From positions 1-64,000 of the forward strand of contig JAGYXB010000459.1 in the NCBI GenBank assembly GCA_022495005.1: a stretch of 64,000 nucleotides of DNA. The letters are read 5' to 3'. The DNA is from Rhyacophila brunnea. Its lineage: Eukaryota; Arthropoda; Insecta; Trichoptera; Rhyacophilidae. Positions 22,736-34,979 of the stretch are shown here, piece after piece; the first letter of the stretch is position 1, and every line of letters begins with the position of its first letter. The translations under genes were made by a program, and so were the position numbers. Under the pieces are notes generated by a model. That model saw only the letters and a list, made by a program, of their open reading frames with translations, ran no database searches and was not told where the DNA came from.

Positions 22736-23232
22736 GTTGCCTGGCTCAATTGTATCATTTTATTTATTACAGCGATGATCATTTTTACATATTACGTAGG
22801 TATTATGACAATTATTCTAGCAGAGCCAGCTGGCTCTCGCCAGTCTGTCTCTCTTGCAGACAGCTTGGCGTCCTAATGACATGGTGTTGGATTTTAATAA
22901 AACGGTGAAGCACATAATATGCATAGACGGCGCCATAGTTTTCCCTTCGGGATGAATTTTCATTCACCTCAGACAGTTTGACATTTCGCTGATTTGTGAG
23001 TTTTACGATTTGAAAGTCGTCACTGCCAATATAAATTTGAGGTCATATGCGTAATTTAATCTGGAGTCTGGCCTTCAGAATGTCGTCTGATACCACCTCA
23101 GGCTGCTAGTCCTAGCAGAACAGCTAGCAATCTTCGATTGCTACCACTGATATTTTGATACAAGATACAATATCGTTAAATCACGTGCATTTAAATATGA
23201 TAAATAATACATATCAATCATTCGAATATAAA

Positions 23233-23470
23233 CAGGGCTTAAAATGGACCGGATCGAACCGGAGCGCCGTTCCGGTTCGTTAAATCGGTAAAGTTATCAC
23301 TCCGTCACTTGGAAAAATAATTTCAGCGTCTGAGCTGGACAGCCCATATAACAAAAAATCTAAAACACTTATTTCTATAACATAAATAAAATTTGATACT
23401 TAACTATGTCAATATTTTCAGAAAATGAGTCGAGCGCTCCGGTTCATAAATTTTTCTATTTCGAGCGCTG
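23233..23470 (-). mobile_element. hAT MITE family C, copy 1
   Basis: Ends CAGGGCTTAAAATGG and (other strand) CAGCGCTCGAAATAG. Target duplication AATATAAA is exact at 23225-23232 and 23471-23478. The interior includes the conserved 'gaaccggagcgc' blocks near both ends, in reverse relative to the copies at 32044, 34117, 52151 and 63852. Confidence 0.9.
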
Positions 23471-24285
23471 AATATAAAGCAATATAATAGTAATATATCA
23501 GTTGCGAAGGGTGACTTTTGGAAAGAGGTCGGCTGGGGGAGTAACCACGCTTGTCAGATATATTTACTGGAAATAAGAAGATAATCCAATATTACTACTC
23601 ATGAATAGGTACACTAAATCGATGAAATTTCAAAAGCTCATTGGTTTGTTATAATTAGTTTATAAATAAGCAATTAGTATGAATTATGTATTTTCCTAAA
23701 CATTTATAAACGTAACATACGCTCAAAGTATAATATTACCTACCTAGCATCTTTGAAAATGTACCATAACAATTTATAATTTAACCTGTAAAACTAGACA
23801 TTTTAAATACTTCTATATTTTAAAACACAGACTTAAGTAGGTATAATATCAGATCTCTAAATTGTCATATGAGTGAACTAACCGATAAATAAAAATCTTG
23901 AGAAAATAAATGTAAAAAAACGAAAAAAATCACGTCAAAATAACAACAATATGATTGAATCGCATAGAAATTATTTTTTTAATTATCTTAATAATTGTTT
24001 TGAATAAATGTGCTCTAGCGTATTTAGGCGCTAACTAAACAACTTGTAGATTTGTATGCGGGACGCCAGACATCTTGAAATTAATTATGAGAATGAAACT
24101 TCTGTGTGTTTTATTTTTTTAAACTTTCGAGAGATGGCATAGATGGTACTTATTGAAATATGGGAAAAGATAGTAAAATTATTATGAAAATAATTATACG
24201 ATAGATGTCGTCAGGCATATTGAATATATTATTATTTGTGATTATATAAATACGTCAATATGAAATTAAAATTTATTTTTCTTAA

Positions 24286-24330
24286 GAAGTAGGCTTTAAA
24301 TAATCGCCTAGTATGGAGTCTTCGCCACTG
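24286..24330. mobile_element. MITE end fragment, CAGTGGCGAAGACT type
   Basis: The opposite strand starts CAGTGGCGAAGACTCC at 24330. The same 14-base terminus begins at about 58475. Only one end is visible, so this is a fragment, probably of a hAT-type element. Confidence 0.35.
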
Positions 24331-24333
24331 TAA

Positions 24334-26178
24334 TCTCTATATATATAAAAATCTCATGTCACGATGTTTGTGGTCGAACTCCTCCGAAATGGCTCGACCG
24401 ATTTTTATGAATTTTTTTATGTATATTTGTTAGGTATGAGAATAGGTCAACAAGTATATTTCATACCGCTAGGTGATTAGGGTATCTCTATCCAGAAAAA
24501 TTTTCTTTTATTTTTTTGACAATTTTTTTTTTGTATTTTTTTTATTATTTGGCATAAAAAAATACCTATAACCTCAAATTTTCATTTTCCTACCCCCATC
24601 CTCCCATTTTTTAATCGCGATTTTATTATTTTTGTATGAACAAATTTAACCGTCGTTCGTATTTCAAACAGAACGAAATTATTTATGTTGTTGAATGACA
24701 GATGGCACTACGTCCGAGAAGAATTCAAGAGAAGCGTCGCGTCACTTTGACATTTCATTCGGCAAATCACAACGCAGTGCGTGCAAAATTTTGTACGATT
24801 CATTTTAATTTTATGTGCGTGTATTACAGTGCACAATGCCAGCAAGACGCAAGGGGGGCCATTTGGGCCGTCGAACGAATAAAGCAACAAACATGCGAAA
24901 TAGTAGAGTAGAAAGAACAGACGAACAAATCCAACAAGATAACAAAAACGTGCGTGTAAGCATGTTGCAATTGCGTGCATCCAATCACAAGAGGCACGAG
25001 CTGAACGAAATCAACAACGACAATTGGAACGGAGCCAAGCGCGCCGGTTCGTAGTTAACACACGCAGAGCAAATGACCGACAACGCCAACAAGTACATCG
25101 AACATTTACATCCGCTTCGTTCCTTCGTCTCGCATTCGAGTACGAGCCAGATATTGAATATTCCTCTCATCCGAAAGTGCTGATTGGTGCTATGGACAAA
25201 GAATGTCCCCATTGTCATGCGCTCAAATTCAAACATGAGTCAGCTGGGATGTGTTGCGCATCAGGAAAAGTGCAACTACCAGAAATTGAGATACCACCAG
25301 AACCATTGAAAAGCTTGCTCATTGGCAAGGTTCCAGATTCAAACCTGTTCCTGAAGTCCATTCGCACATTCAATTCAAGCTTCCAAATGACTTCATCCGG
25401 AGCAACAGAAATAGTTCACAATACTGCGGCAAATGGTCAACAATTCCATTCTACGTTCAAAATCAAAGGTCAAGTATACCACAAAGTAGGCTCATTGCTG
25501 CTAATACCAAACGAACCACATCAATCATGTGGATGCACGTTGCGGCTACAATAGCCTCAATTCGCCTAATGCCAGGCGCATCGTCGGCGAACTGGACGCC
25601 CTGTTGAATGAGCACAATGAATTATTGAAATTCTTCAAAGCACACATGCACGAATTGCAAAGTGACAATCACGCTATTGTCATCAATCCTGATAAAACAC
25701 CAGCTGGAGAGCACGTGCGTCGATTCAATGCACCTGTTGTTGACGACATTGCTGGAATCATGGTTGGCGACCGCACATCGACGCGAGAAATCGTGATTCG
25801 AAGAAGAAACAATAATCTGGAGTTCATCGCTGACACACACCGTTCATACGACGCTCTCCAATATCCGCTAATTTATTGTATTTTAAATTATTTATAATTA
25901 AAGGGACAAGACGGATATTGCACAAGCATTAAACAACGAGATCCTGTCACAGGTAATTCATTCATTATGAACATCATTACTCATTTTGAATTGAGAAAAT
26001 GAATGGTTGATGTTTTTTTGTTTTTATCGGCGGTCATCGTCTACAGTGCTCTATTCCTCTTTCTGTCATAGATCCCATCCCCACACACTTACGATACATT
26101 CGTAACTTTTTATTTAACAACCAAAATATTCACTAGAAATAATTTATATGGCAGAACAACGTTTGCCTGGTCAGCTAG
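24334..26178 (+). mobile_element. Truncated Helitron with both termini
   Basis: Starts TCTCTATATATATAAAA directly after an A and ends in CTAG before a T (A^T insertion, as for Helitrons). The 3' end has the expected hairpin GGCAGA-acaac-GTTTGCC about ten bases before CTAG. The coding region (24836-25975) keeps only the N-terminal part of the Rep/helicase protein. Both termini are intact, so it could in principle be mobilised in trans. Confidence 0.85.
24836..25975 (+). pseudogene. Helitron-like replicase/helicase N-terminal fragment
   Basis: The frame begins MPARRKGGHLGRRTNKATN, with repeated N-terminal Gln/Arg/Asn-rich blocks. It switches frame near 25040 to RTFTSASFLRLAFEYEP and the Cys/His cluster ECPHCHALKFKHESAGMCC, as in Helitron-encoded proteins. 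A second switch near 25530 leads to NSPNARRIVGELDALLN and YDALQYPLI. After a stop, GQDGYC and IKQRDPVTG remain. The Rep catalytic region and the whole PIF1-like helicase are missing. It would normally drive rolling-circle transposition; this copy cannot. Confidence 0.85.
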
Positions 26179-26411
26179 TATTATATAAGTATGTGATTAT
26201 CATAAAATAAATAGCAATCCAATATAGCGTGAATATTAATCTCCCGCGGGTCCTATTTAGATAATAGAAGGCGGCTAGCAGTGTAAAAAAGAAATTTAAA
26301 CATTAGGTATTTTGTTTCATTGTATATTATTAATAAACGCTTGCAGCCTAGAATAATATTTTAAAAATCAAATTTCGAATAAAATTTAACCATTGCCCGG
26401 TGCGGGACACT

Positions 26412-27027
26412 CAGTGACGTCCCGTGGGGGTAGGCAGATTGAGCGTCGCTTGGGGGCGGCAGTTACTCGAAGGGCGGCAAATCGAGGAGAATCAATAAAT
26501 ATAGGTATATAGGAATAGGTACCTAAACTTAGTAATAACGGAAATATCTTTCCATTAAAAAATTCAGCTCACTGGTTGGAAACAAAATGTACGTATTAAT
26601 TAGCATAAACGGTTTAACAGGACTGTATTTTTTTCGTCGGGTTCGCGACGTCTAGTTTACTTCCGTTGTCTTTGGACATCACTCCAAGATGGCCAACAAT
26701 GACACGCGCAGATTTGCGAATTATATTTGAATTATAGGTAGGTACATACTTAGGTAGATACCTAATTAATTTATCCAAATATTTTTGCCAATCATCCGCG
26801 AGTTTTGAAAGTTGTCAGGTGTATTTTTATTGAATGTATTTAAACGTGGACTCGCAATATTGTCTATTGAAGTAGAGATGACATTTAAATTAAATTTTGT
26901 GGTATATATTTTGTTAATAATGTATTTCTTAGATATTGAAGTCATGAAAGGATAAAAAAAAATGCTGTATAATGGGGTGGCATTTTGACGCTGCCTAGGG
27001 GCGGCATTTTGTCTAGAGACGTCACTG
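26412..27027. mobile_element. hAT MITE family M, copy 1
   Basis: Inverted ends CAGTGACGTCCCGTGGG and (other strand) CAGTGACGTCTCTAGAC with GGCGGC-rich subterminal blocks on both sides. Target duplication gggacact (26404-26411) and gggatact (27028-27035), 7/8. No recognised protein. Confidence 0.8.
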
Positions 27028-27099
27028 GGGATACTCATATCGAAACAAAATTATTGATACATAGTGAAGCAATGCAATATCTGAGAGAAATACACAAAT

Positions 27100-27195
27100 T
27101 CTGATAAGAATGGGAATTCGTAAGATACAAAGATGTGGAATCAACTTAGAGAGACCTTCATCAAGCAGTGGATTGATACAGATTGATGACGATAT
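27100..27195 (+). repeat. 5'-truncated LINE tail
   Basis: The plus-strand frame reads WNQLRETFIKQWIDTD followed by stop, resembling the extreme C-terminus of LINE ORF2 proteins that end QQWIDTG. It is followed by GATGACGAT and a TA microsatellite, like a LINE 3' tail. Confidence 0.5.
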
Positions 27196-27212
27196 AAATG
27201 GGTACCTAGGTA

Positions 27213-27213
<1 letters not shown>

Positions 27214-27250
<37 letters not shown>
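27214..27250. repeat. (TA)n microsatellite
   Basis: Alternating TA run that also supplied the target site for the hAT element starting at 27251. Confidence 0.9.
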
Positions 27251-27252
<2 letters not shown>

Positions 27253-30110
27253 GGGCTTTTTTTTAAAAAAAAAAGGTGCCGGAACTCACTTCATGTCAAG
27301 CTTTTTACTAAATAAAATTATATTCAAATGTCACTTAAATGAAATTTAAAGGAGCTATGCCACGAAGCGAACAAAAAAAGGTTGATTTTTACGATAATTT
27401 TTTATTTTAGTCAAAACAAAGCTACAGAAACAATAAAATACATACATTATATTTGAAATATATTGTACAAATAAGACTAAATAAGACTAACTTTAAAATA
27501 TAATTGTAAATATATATGTAATGTATTTATTTATGAACTTGAATAAAAGTTTAGAGTGATTTCCAAAGTTTTTTTCCAATTCTCGTCTGATACATCATCT
27601 CGATTCCTTTTCTTAGTGTTAGAGTCTAAGGCCGAATGTCTTCCTTTAAGTAACCACCTATCAACATATTTTGAAGGATCGAAAAGTGTCAAGGGTGGTC
27701 CCACGAGTTTGATGAACAAGAGTGCCGAAACTGTTTTAGTGTTTAACGAAGCTCTTGTTGGGGTAATAATAAGATTCATTTGCGAAAAACCCCGTTCACA
27801 TTCACTTGAAGAAATGGGAATAGAATTCAGAGCATATACCAAACGCAAAAGTTTTTCAGAATATGTCTTTTCGAGAATGTATTCGCGAAATCCACGAATC
27901 ATTTCTCGTTCATCTAGTTGTAGCCTGATCGAAATGTTTCTAATTTCCATCTCTCCAAATGTCAACCGATTATCAATGTCTTCAGGCCAATATTTTTGGT
28001 CAAGTACGCGAGCCCAAAGTGCAAACTCAACATCTTTATTATCTAGCAGCCTTTTTTCAATTGACGTTTTCAACGTGGAATAAAATATTTTCGGATCAAT
28101 AGGAGGATCATTTTAGAAACTTTTTCGTGAAGTAAAACTCCACGAAAATGCAGATTGCTTATAGCAGCTGCAGCACATTTATAATAGGGTCCAAAATTCT
28201 GTTTTCTTTCTTCAAAAACTTGAACGAGTTCATTTATTTTTCGATTTGCAATGTAAAGGTTCACATTGCGATTTTGTAGGTCCAAACTAAGTTCCGACAA
28301 TTCTTGGAGAGCGTCGCACATCAATGCTAGATCCAATAACAATGCTGTTGATGTTATTTTGTTCTTTAAGCCACTGTAAGTACACTTGTCATTTTTATCT
28401 CTTGTAGGGTCATTCATCGCTTCTTCAAAATGACGCACAAGGGATTCATAATTATTCCACACAGCCGAAACTGAACGAAAACTAGATGCCACCCATCGGG
28501 TACTTAAAACTCTTCCGATTTTCAGTACCTCAACGCCTAGTGATTCTGCACATAAATGCAACTCTCTATTATTTTTCGGCGACGCGTGGTATAAAACATA
28601 AAGTTTATCAATAAATGATTTGGATCTATTGATCCCTGAATTTTTTTTTACAACATCACTTACTGATAATTCTAATCTGTGATTAGTACAATGCCAAACT
28701 ATAATTGAAGGAAATTTTTCTGTCAGCAATTTTTTCACTCCATTTTTAGAACCTAACATCACAGCAGCGCCGTCGCATGCAACCGAAACTAAATATTTTT
28801 TAAATATTCTTCTGTCATCCCATATAAATCAAGAGATTGGAGTAATGATTCAAATATTCCTTTTGCCGTTACGTCTTTAAGTTCAATCAAATCCAAAAAC
28901 AAATTAATTGGTGAATTCATTCCAACACTTTCGACACAGCATCAAACATACACAATGAGGGTGGTTTTTTGGCTTATGGTGGTAGACTCATCAATTATCA
29001 AAGAAATTATATTTTTCGATTGAACAATTTCTTTGAAAACATTTTTTCGCATTTCATCACATATATGATTTACAATGTTAACACATGCGTTAGTGGAATG
29101 GAGAATATGACCCATTTCGATCCCATTTAGTTCTTGGAGATTAATTTCACTTTCAAACATATTGAATGATTGATTTTCCTTAGCTACTTTATATACAGTT
29201 CGAAAAATGTTTGCTGTTATTACTTTTTCGCGAGATAACGATTTTAAAAAAGTATTTTCAATCTGCTTTTTTTTGGCTTCAGAAATGATTTTTAACGCTG
29301 CTTTGTGTGCAATAGATCCTCTGTGATCGAAAATTTTTTTTCGAAGTGACCCCAATTGTAGCTTCCTCTCTTTCCCAGAATACGTGGTTTCATTATTGGC
29401 CCATTCTTTGGATATTTTCATTCCCATTGTCGTTTCAGTTCCAAGAGTTCGAACGTTTCTGCAAATTGTGCAGCCAAGTTTCATTTTGTGTACGTTCAAC
29501 CATTCGTTTTTTGAGCAAAAATCGTTTTTTTGATCTAATGACCAGCAGTCTGGCCAATCGTTTTGAGTTCGACCTTGATCCCCGAGATCAGCTAGAGATG
29601 ATTCAAGAACATCTACATGTACCGATATTTCCATATCTTCTGTCATCGTTTCTGTTTTGAGCTTTTTATTTGCGGAATCGGCGCCGCTGCCGGTGGTTGA
29701 GAAGTAACAGGAAATTTTTTCATATTTAAACTTGGGGTTGCACTAAATAATATATAAAATAGTTGCACAACACGTAATCGTAACAAAAACTGACTAAACA
29801 AACGTAAATAACAATATACGCAGATGCTGCCATGCGATAAACGTCAAACTGTCAAAATCATAATACGCAGCATACGTATGAAGCTAGTTACATACGCATG
29901 TTTGCTATTTAAACTATACGGTTACTTCACTAACGCTAACACGCCAACATTCAAAATGGCTTCCACCTGTACCTTATTTTATCATTTTAACGAATTATTA
30001 TTGTAATTACTTAAGCGCAAATATTTTTTCGTTTAATTGATTTTGAAATAAAACCGTGAAAAAAGGTGCCGGAACGCCGTTCCACCGCGTTAAATGGAAA
30101 AAAAGCCCTG
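27251..30110 (-). mobile_element. hAT transposon, copy 1 (2.86 kb)
   Basis: Inverted ends CAGGGCTTTTTTT and AAAAAAAGCCCTG. Target duplication TATATATG is exact at 27243-27250 and 30111-30118. The element carries a KIAA1586-type hAT transposase on its minus strand. Subterminal GGTGCCGGAAC occurs near both ends. Nearly identical to the copy at 48429-51280. Confidence 0.95.
27531..29723 (-). pseudogene. hAT transposase (KIAA1586-like), copy 1, broken
   Basis: Segments in order from the N-terminus: a Cys-containing GCTICRNV block, SLIIDEST (first catalytic Asp region), CDGAAVMLGSKNG (second catalytic Asp), WHCTNHRLELSVSD, STRWVASSFRSV, and a C-terminal SSECERGFSQMNLI with FIKLVGPPL (hAT dimerisation domain). 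The family cuts and pastes hAT DNA; vertebrate KIAA1586 is a domesticated relative. Lesions here: one A fewer after the first ATG (29723), which throws MKKISCYFS out of frame; TGA after TLIVYV near 28950; and frame changes near 28790 and 28100. An internal Met at 29646 reopens the frame. Overlapping plus-strand frames are shadows. Confidence 0.9.
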
Positions 30111-30118
30111 TATATATG

Positions 30119-31299
30119 TGTATTTTCTATTGTGTGTGCGGATCATCAACGCATCTTTGCAGGGTTGGTGTCATCCAGTGCGGTAAATATACACCTCCCC
30201 CCCCACGAACACCCACATTCAATTTCTTTTTTAATGACATAGTTTAAAATTTAAGTCAAAGTTCGACGAATTCGAACGCATAATAGGTATTTGGGAATAT
30301 CTGTGTATTTAGATATGTGATTATGATATTATGAATATCTTGTACAGAAAATGTAGAATCTTTTATTTTTATAGCCAATAATAGTATATTATCGATTAAC
30401 ACTTTGACTTAATCGCAACAGATTTTTTGCGCTCAGCGATCTCAATCCTATTCTTTCGTTATTCAGGTGTTTCCGTCATTATTTTCAAAAGTAGGTACAC
30501 CTATTTTCATTTTTTTTTGAAATTTCGTAACGGCATCCCGGTGTACTTTTTGACTTAAATTTAAATGCTTTTAAGTTTAATATACAACCTCCATTCAATC
30601 CACTTCTTTCCAAACGTGAATTATCCTTGCAAATTTGCTGCGGAGCATATATGATGCGTTTGACACAATCATCTGTTTCCGAATAAACAATTAATATACC
30701 TATCACCAATTTTTACTTTTTGCGAATGCATTGATGGCATTTCTGTTTCGACGTTTTCAAAGTGCCATTCCAATTTAAATTTATCGCAGGATTTTTTCTT
30801 AACGGCCCACGTAGGTCAAAATGGAGGTTTAATGGTATTTTTAGAGCATAAGCCTGGACATTCCTTAAACGTTGTAGATAATCTATTTATATAAATTTGA
30901 AGCCTTATTATTTATATTTACTTAAACACATTTGATGACTGCATAAAGTATTTTACCGTTTAAATAATACTGTAAGAACTGTGATGTTTTTAAAATAAGG
31001 ACTACTATGAGACTGTACTGACAATGTTTCCAGCAAGTTGAAACATGTCAAAGACTAGAAAATGTAGAAGACCCGGCACATAGGTGGTCATTGCTAAACA
31101 CTAAAATACGTATCTTTTTTCGTATATTTTGCATGCGATAGAGCGGGACGGAATATGGTGATCTCTTATTGAAACTTTCTTTTACAATATTTTTGTGTGA
31201 GGACTGTGCGGGGGATGATAACATGTGTGCGGACATATCTTGGTAGGTGAGGAGGAGGGAACATTGTATATAATATCAGTAATTTTGATAAATATAGCG
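30119..31299. other. Non-coding stretch, nothing assigned
   Basis: AT-rich, with a short C-run (around 30195) and no coding-like frame. Confidence 0.35.
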
Positions 31300-31380
31300 A
31301 TTCATATGACCAAAAGGATTAGAATCATGTTAGGATAACCTTCATCCAGCAGTAGATTGATCTAGGTTAGTGAAATAAAT
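31300..31380 (+). repeat. 5'-truncated LINE tail
   Basis: Third copy of the tail seen at 13330 and 27100: 'ttcatccagcagtagattga' reads FIQQ-stop-IDLG in frame. Less than 100 bp remain. Confidence 0.4.
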
Positions 31381-31984
31381 AAAAACATAATATCACTAAT
31401 CATGGGCGCTGCCAAGATTTTGTGTAAGGTGGTGCATGTGAGAAAATTCGGTACTTCTTGTTAAAAACACTACAGCACGGGGAAAGCGACTTGCAGCGAG
31501 CCGCTGTAATTATATAGCGAATCATCCTAACACGCATGCGCTGTGATGTGGTCACGTGACAGCGTATGTAAGTAAACTAGGTACAGCTTTCGCGCTTGAA
31601 CATTGAATTTGATTTGACGTTTGGTGTTCAATGATTACGATAGATGAAAATCTATTAAATTGATAATTTATCACTTTTATCGGTATCGTCCAGTACTTTT
31701 TTTTAGTTATAATGGAACAAATAAATTTTAAAGATGTACCTATCATGGAATTAGTCAACAATTAGTAGGTATCTTCTTTAATTCCCTTCATATAGTAACA
31801 AATGGATATGTATTGATAAGAATATTCTGTACTCTTATGATTTTGACTGTTGCAAGATTTACTTGTGCCCAATGATCAATCATTGATCACTTCTAAACTG
31901 ACAGGTGTTATGGAGAAAAGGAAGTAGTCTACATTTACCTCAAACTGATTAAATGAGTTTTAGTTGATTTGTTTACACCATTAC
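31381..31984. other. Non-coding stretch, nothing assigned
   Basis: A GC-richer patch at 31405-31560 and AT-rich sequence after it. No gene or paired repeat was found. Confidence 0.3.
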
Positions 31985-33246
31985 AGAGTGTCGCGTGAGA
32001 GCAGCTGGAACATCTTCTGACCTCTTTGAAATCACCTCAGGAGCAGCACTCGAAATGGAGAATTTTACGAACCGGAGCGCTCGGTAATTTTATGAAAATA
32101 TTAACATAGTTATTTAATTTTATGTGTTTTATAAAAATAAGTGTTTGATTTTTTGTTATATTATGGCCATTCTAGCTCATATGGTAAAATTATTTTTTCC
32201 ATGAGATAGAACGACAAGGTTGTCGATTTTACGACCCGGAACGGCGCTCCGGTGCGTTCCGGTCCATTTCGAGCCCTGTTCAGGAGTCAAACAAGGATGT
32301 GTACTCGCGCCCTTTCTTTTTATCATCATGATGGATTTCATAATGCGTAAGACGGTTCGCCCCGATAGTGGGATACGCCTACATTATGATGACACAACCG
32401 ATCTATGCGAATTAAGACTGTGCGATTGGAGTAGGTATGCAGATGACGCAGTCGTGTTTGACTCGACGATCGAACGGTTGGGGGTAACCGTGAACAGGCT
32501 CGCCGCGAGCTTGAAACGTGTGGGTCTTCACCTGAATGCGGCTAAGACCAAAACCATGTGCAGTGCTGCATGCATCAGCGCCGAGACTCCTCTGCGGGTT
32601 TCCAGTCTGCCCGTCGAGCTGGTGTCCAGGTTCAAATACTTGGGTGCCACGGTTGCCGACGATGGTGGTATTTCTAGTGAGCTTGGAATCCTCATGGGTA
32701 TGGTGGGGCCGCATTCAACCAACTTAGAGTCGTACGGAAGTCAAGGCTGTATTCTGTGAGGACCAAATGTCGTTTGTTTAACGCGTGCGTGCTACCTGTG
32801 CTCCTCTATGGCTGTGAGACATGGCATCTTACTAAGCTTCAAGAGTCTCGGCTTTTGAGCTTTGAGAATCGATGTCTCCGCCGAATCTTAGGGGTACATT
32901 GGTACAACCGCGTTTCAAACACCCGAGCTCCTGATCAGATACAGCAGCTTTCGGTGATTGAGGTTATCACGAAGAGATGATTTACGTGGCTGGGACACGT
33001 ATTCCGGATGCCGCCAAAGAGTGCGACACTTCGTACCGTTGTGGCACATCCTCAAGGGTTCCATCGCCGTGGCCGGCCCTCCCTCAAGCTGCAACGGTGC
33101 TACAACCGGTGCTAGGGACCTACATGCTGCAGGTCTGACATGGCGAGAGGCGCAAGAGTTGGCGATGGACCGAGGGAAGTGGCGCGTACTTGTGCTTGCC
33201 TTATGCCCCGATGTTGGGACGTGACAGGGTGGAAGAAGAAGAAGAT
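31985..33246 (+). mobile_element. 5'-truncated non-LTR retrotransposon (RT 3' half)
   Basis: The RT region begins in 'gcgtgagagcagctgg', is split by a family C MITE (32044-32278), and resumes with SGVKQGCVLAPFLF. It then has YADDAVVF (RT active site), NAAKTKTM and FKYLGATVADDGG, and after frameshifts LLYGCETW, LRRILGVHW and WLGHVFRM. The tail ends in a GAA-rich run at about 33240. This order fits RTE-like/CR1-like LINEs whose endonuclease is annotated as 'craniofacial development protein 2-like'. 5' truncation with a kept 3' end is the normal outcome of target-primed reverse transcription. Frameshift near 32700 and TGA near 32978; inactive. Confidence 0.85.
32044..32278 (+). mobile_element. 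hAT MITE family C, copy 2 (inside the LINE)
   Basis: Ends CAGCACTCGAAATGG and TTTCGAGCCCTG. Flanks ctcaggag (32036-32043) and ttcaggag (32279-32286) match 7/8. Removing it joins the two parts of the LINE RT domain in the region just before GVKQGC. Confidence 0.85.
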
Positions 33247-33259
33247 ATTCAATTTTAGT

Positions 33260-34105
33260 CGATTCTTCCGACGCGGGTTTTGCCTTTCGGTATCTTCAGA
33301 CCTAATCTATGCTTCAGATACATTAAATGCACACTGACGACGACGACAATTGTTTGTAAAAACCTGTATAATACATTGAATACCTAGGTACTCACTATTA
33401 ATACATTCAGTAAGCGCATTAAATTATCATTACTCGTAAACAATGAAACTTTTGTTTATTTTAAATTTTATTATATATATATTTTAATTTTAAAATGTGT
33501 TTTTAATAAAATTGGCTTATGAGAAATGTCAATAAATGTACCTACCTACTAAATAAACATTGTTATGGTATATGTACCTCATGGCCCCCACAAGGGGTGC
33601 TGACAGGGCTCTAACCTGGGGGCCCGGGCTTATGGGGGGGGGGGGGGCTGGCTTTGCAGGCCGAGCAGTTAAGTGAGATAAACGGCCACCACAAATTTGT
33701 TTAAATAATAAAAAAGTCTAAAGTCTAGCGCTATTTTGCTTGCATAATATTAAGTTACTATGTGATGCAACTTGATGTGATGTTATGATTGATTTTCAGG
33801 TGTTTTTAATGTGTTTTTTTGAATAATAAAAATAGTTATTTATCCAATATGGCGAAGGGTCGCATGTTACTTGACAACACAAAAGGGGGTCGCAATCAGT
33901 GCTTTGTAATAATATGATGACGAGTGCCGAAGACTCAATAATTCAAGTGAATATATTATTATTTTAGTGAATTTGAATTTAAATAATAATGGATTTAAGT
34001 TTTTACTATTTCATTTGAGTCGTTTTTTGCGTCCCGGGTTTCGCCTTTCGACATCTTCAGGCTATGTATACACTCAACAAAAGTCAAATAAATACTGACA
34101 ACGAA
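33260..34105. repeat. Dispersed direct repeat pair
   Basis: 'cgggttttgcctttcggtat' with 'cttcag' at 33276 recurs as 'cgggtttcgcctttcgacat' with 'cttcagg' near 34037. Both are followed by an A/T-rich tail and 'actgacaacga' or 'actgacgacga'. About 80 bp each; origin unknown. The span also contains the family A piece at 33580. Confidence 0.5.
33580..33910 (-). mobile_element. hAT MITE family A, reversed right-end fragment
   Basis: CATGGCCCCCACAAGGGGTG at 33580 is the family A right end read on the other strand, followed by the reverse of its 'ggctagagccctgtcagc' block. A sequence near 33850 matches, inverted, the interior of the 17420 copy. The opposite end is missing. Confidence 0.6.
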
Positions 34106-34116
34106 TTCTATTAACT

Positions 34117-34361
34117 CAGCGCTCGAAATGGAAAATTTTACGAACCGGAGCGCTCGATAATTTTACAAAAATATCAACTATATTATACTATACTACATTA
34201 ATTGTAAATGCGATTTATAAAAATAAGTGTGTTATTTTTTATTATATGAAATATCTAGCTCAGACGGTCAAATTAATATTTCCACGAGACGGAGCGATAA
34301 TTTTGTGGATTTTATGAACCGGAACGGTGCTCCGGTGCGTTCCGGTCCATTTCGAGCCCTG
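34117..34361 (+). mobile_element. hAT MITE family C, copy 3
   Basis: Ends CAGCGCTCGAAATGG and TTTCGAGCCCTG. The flanks tattaact and attaactc share ATTAACT with a one-base offset, so the 8-bp duplication is slightly eroded. Confidence 0.85.
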
Positions 34362-34658
34362 ATTAACTCTAACTTATATAACAAAAATTATGAATAGTTG
34401 AAGTTTGTAAAAAATTCCATACCTTATAAATAATAATACACTCGGTTAGCGTTCAATAAATCGTCAAAACCTAATAATAGATCATTAGTAATTATAAACA
34501 ATAAAAATACTACAGTCAAGAGGTGTAAAATCGTCCATTCTGGGAACAATGATAACGTATAAATAGTACTTAATATAACTGAATTAGGTACCTATATTAT
34601 GTTGACTTACCGATATACTTCACCAACTATAAAACCATAAACTAATATAATATTGGTA

Positions 34659-34735
34659 CATGGTCCCCACATCCCGGGCTCCCAGGCCAGGATCTATGGC
34701 AGGCCCCCCTACCTATCGTTGGGTTGGAGGGCAGT
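34659..34735 (+). mobile_element. hAT MITE family A, left-end fragment
   Basis: CATGGTCCCCACATCC, then 'ccaggatctatggcaggccc' and 'ctacctatcg', matching the first 75 bp of the family. The remainder is lost. Confidence 0.6.
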
Positions 34736-34979
34736 AAGTTAGTCAATATGTAGACCACGAGTCCCGTTTGTGCTTCAATTTAATATTTAGGTTCCATATC
34801 TATAATAGAAGAAGGTTTTTTCAACATCTTTGTTGCTAAAATCGTAAGTGTACTGGTGAAAGGGATGAAACGGTTGCGGGGGTTGGGGGGGTTGTTTCGT
34901 TTTAATCGGAGGTCGGTTCGTTAGATATGCAAATGCGTCCATAGTGAGGCGCCCGCATACCTCTTCATGTTTACCAAGC

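Noticed and set aside
22577..22908. Hydrophobic plus-strand frames of 70-99 codons
   Set aside because: They run through the right end of a family B MITE and AT-rich flank; no homology.
27556..28083. 175-codon plus-strand open frame, also seen at 48793-49260
   Set aside because: Mirror image of the hAT transposase C-terminal coding region; the minus strand carries the recognisable hAT motifs.
32412..32722. Minus-strand frames of 64-100 codons
   Set aside because: Antisense to the LINE reverse transcriptase with its YADD motif.
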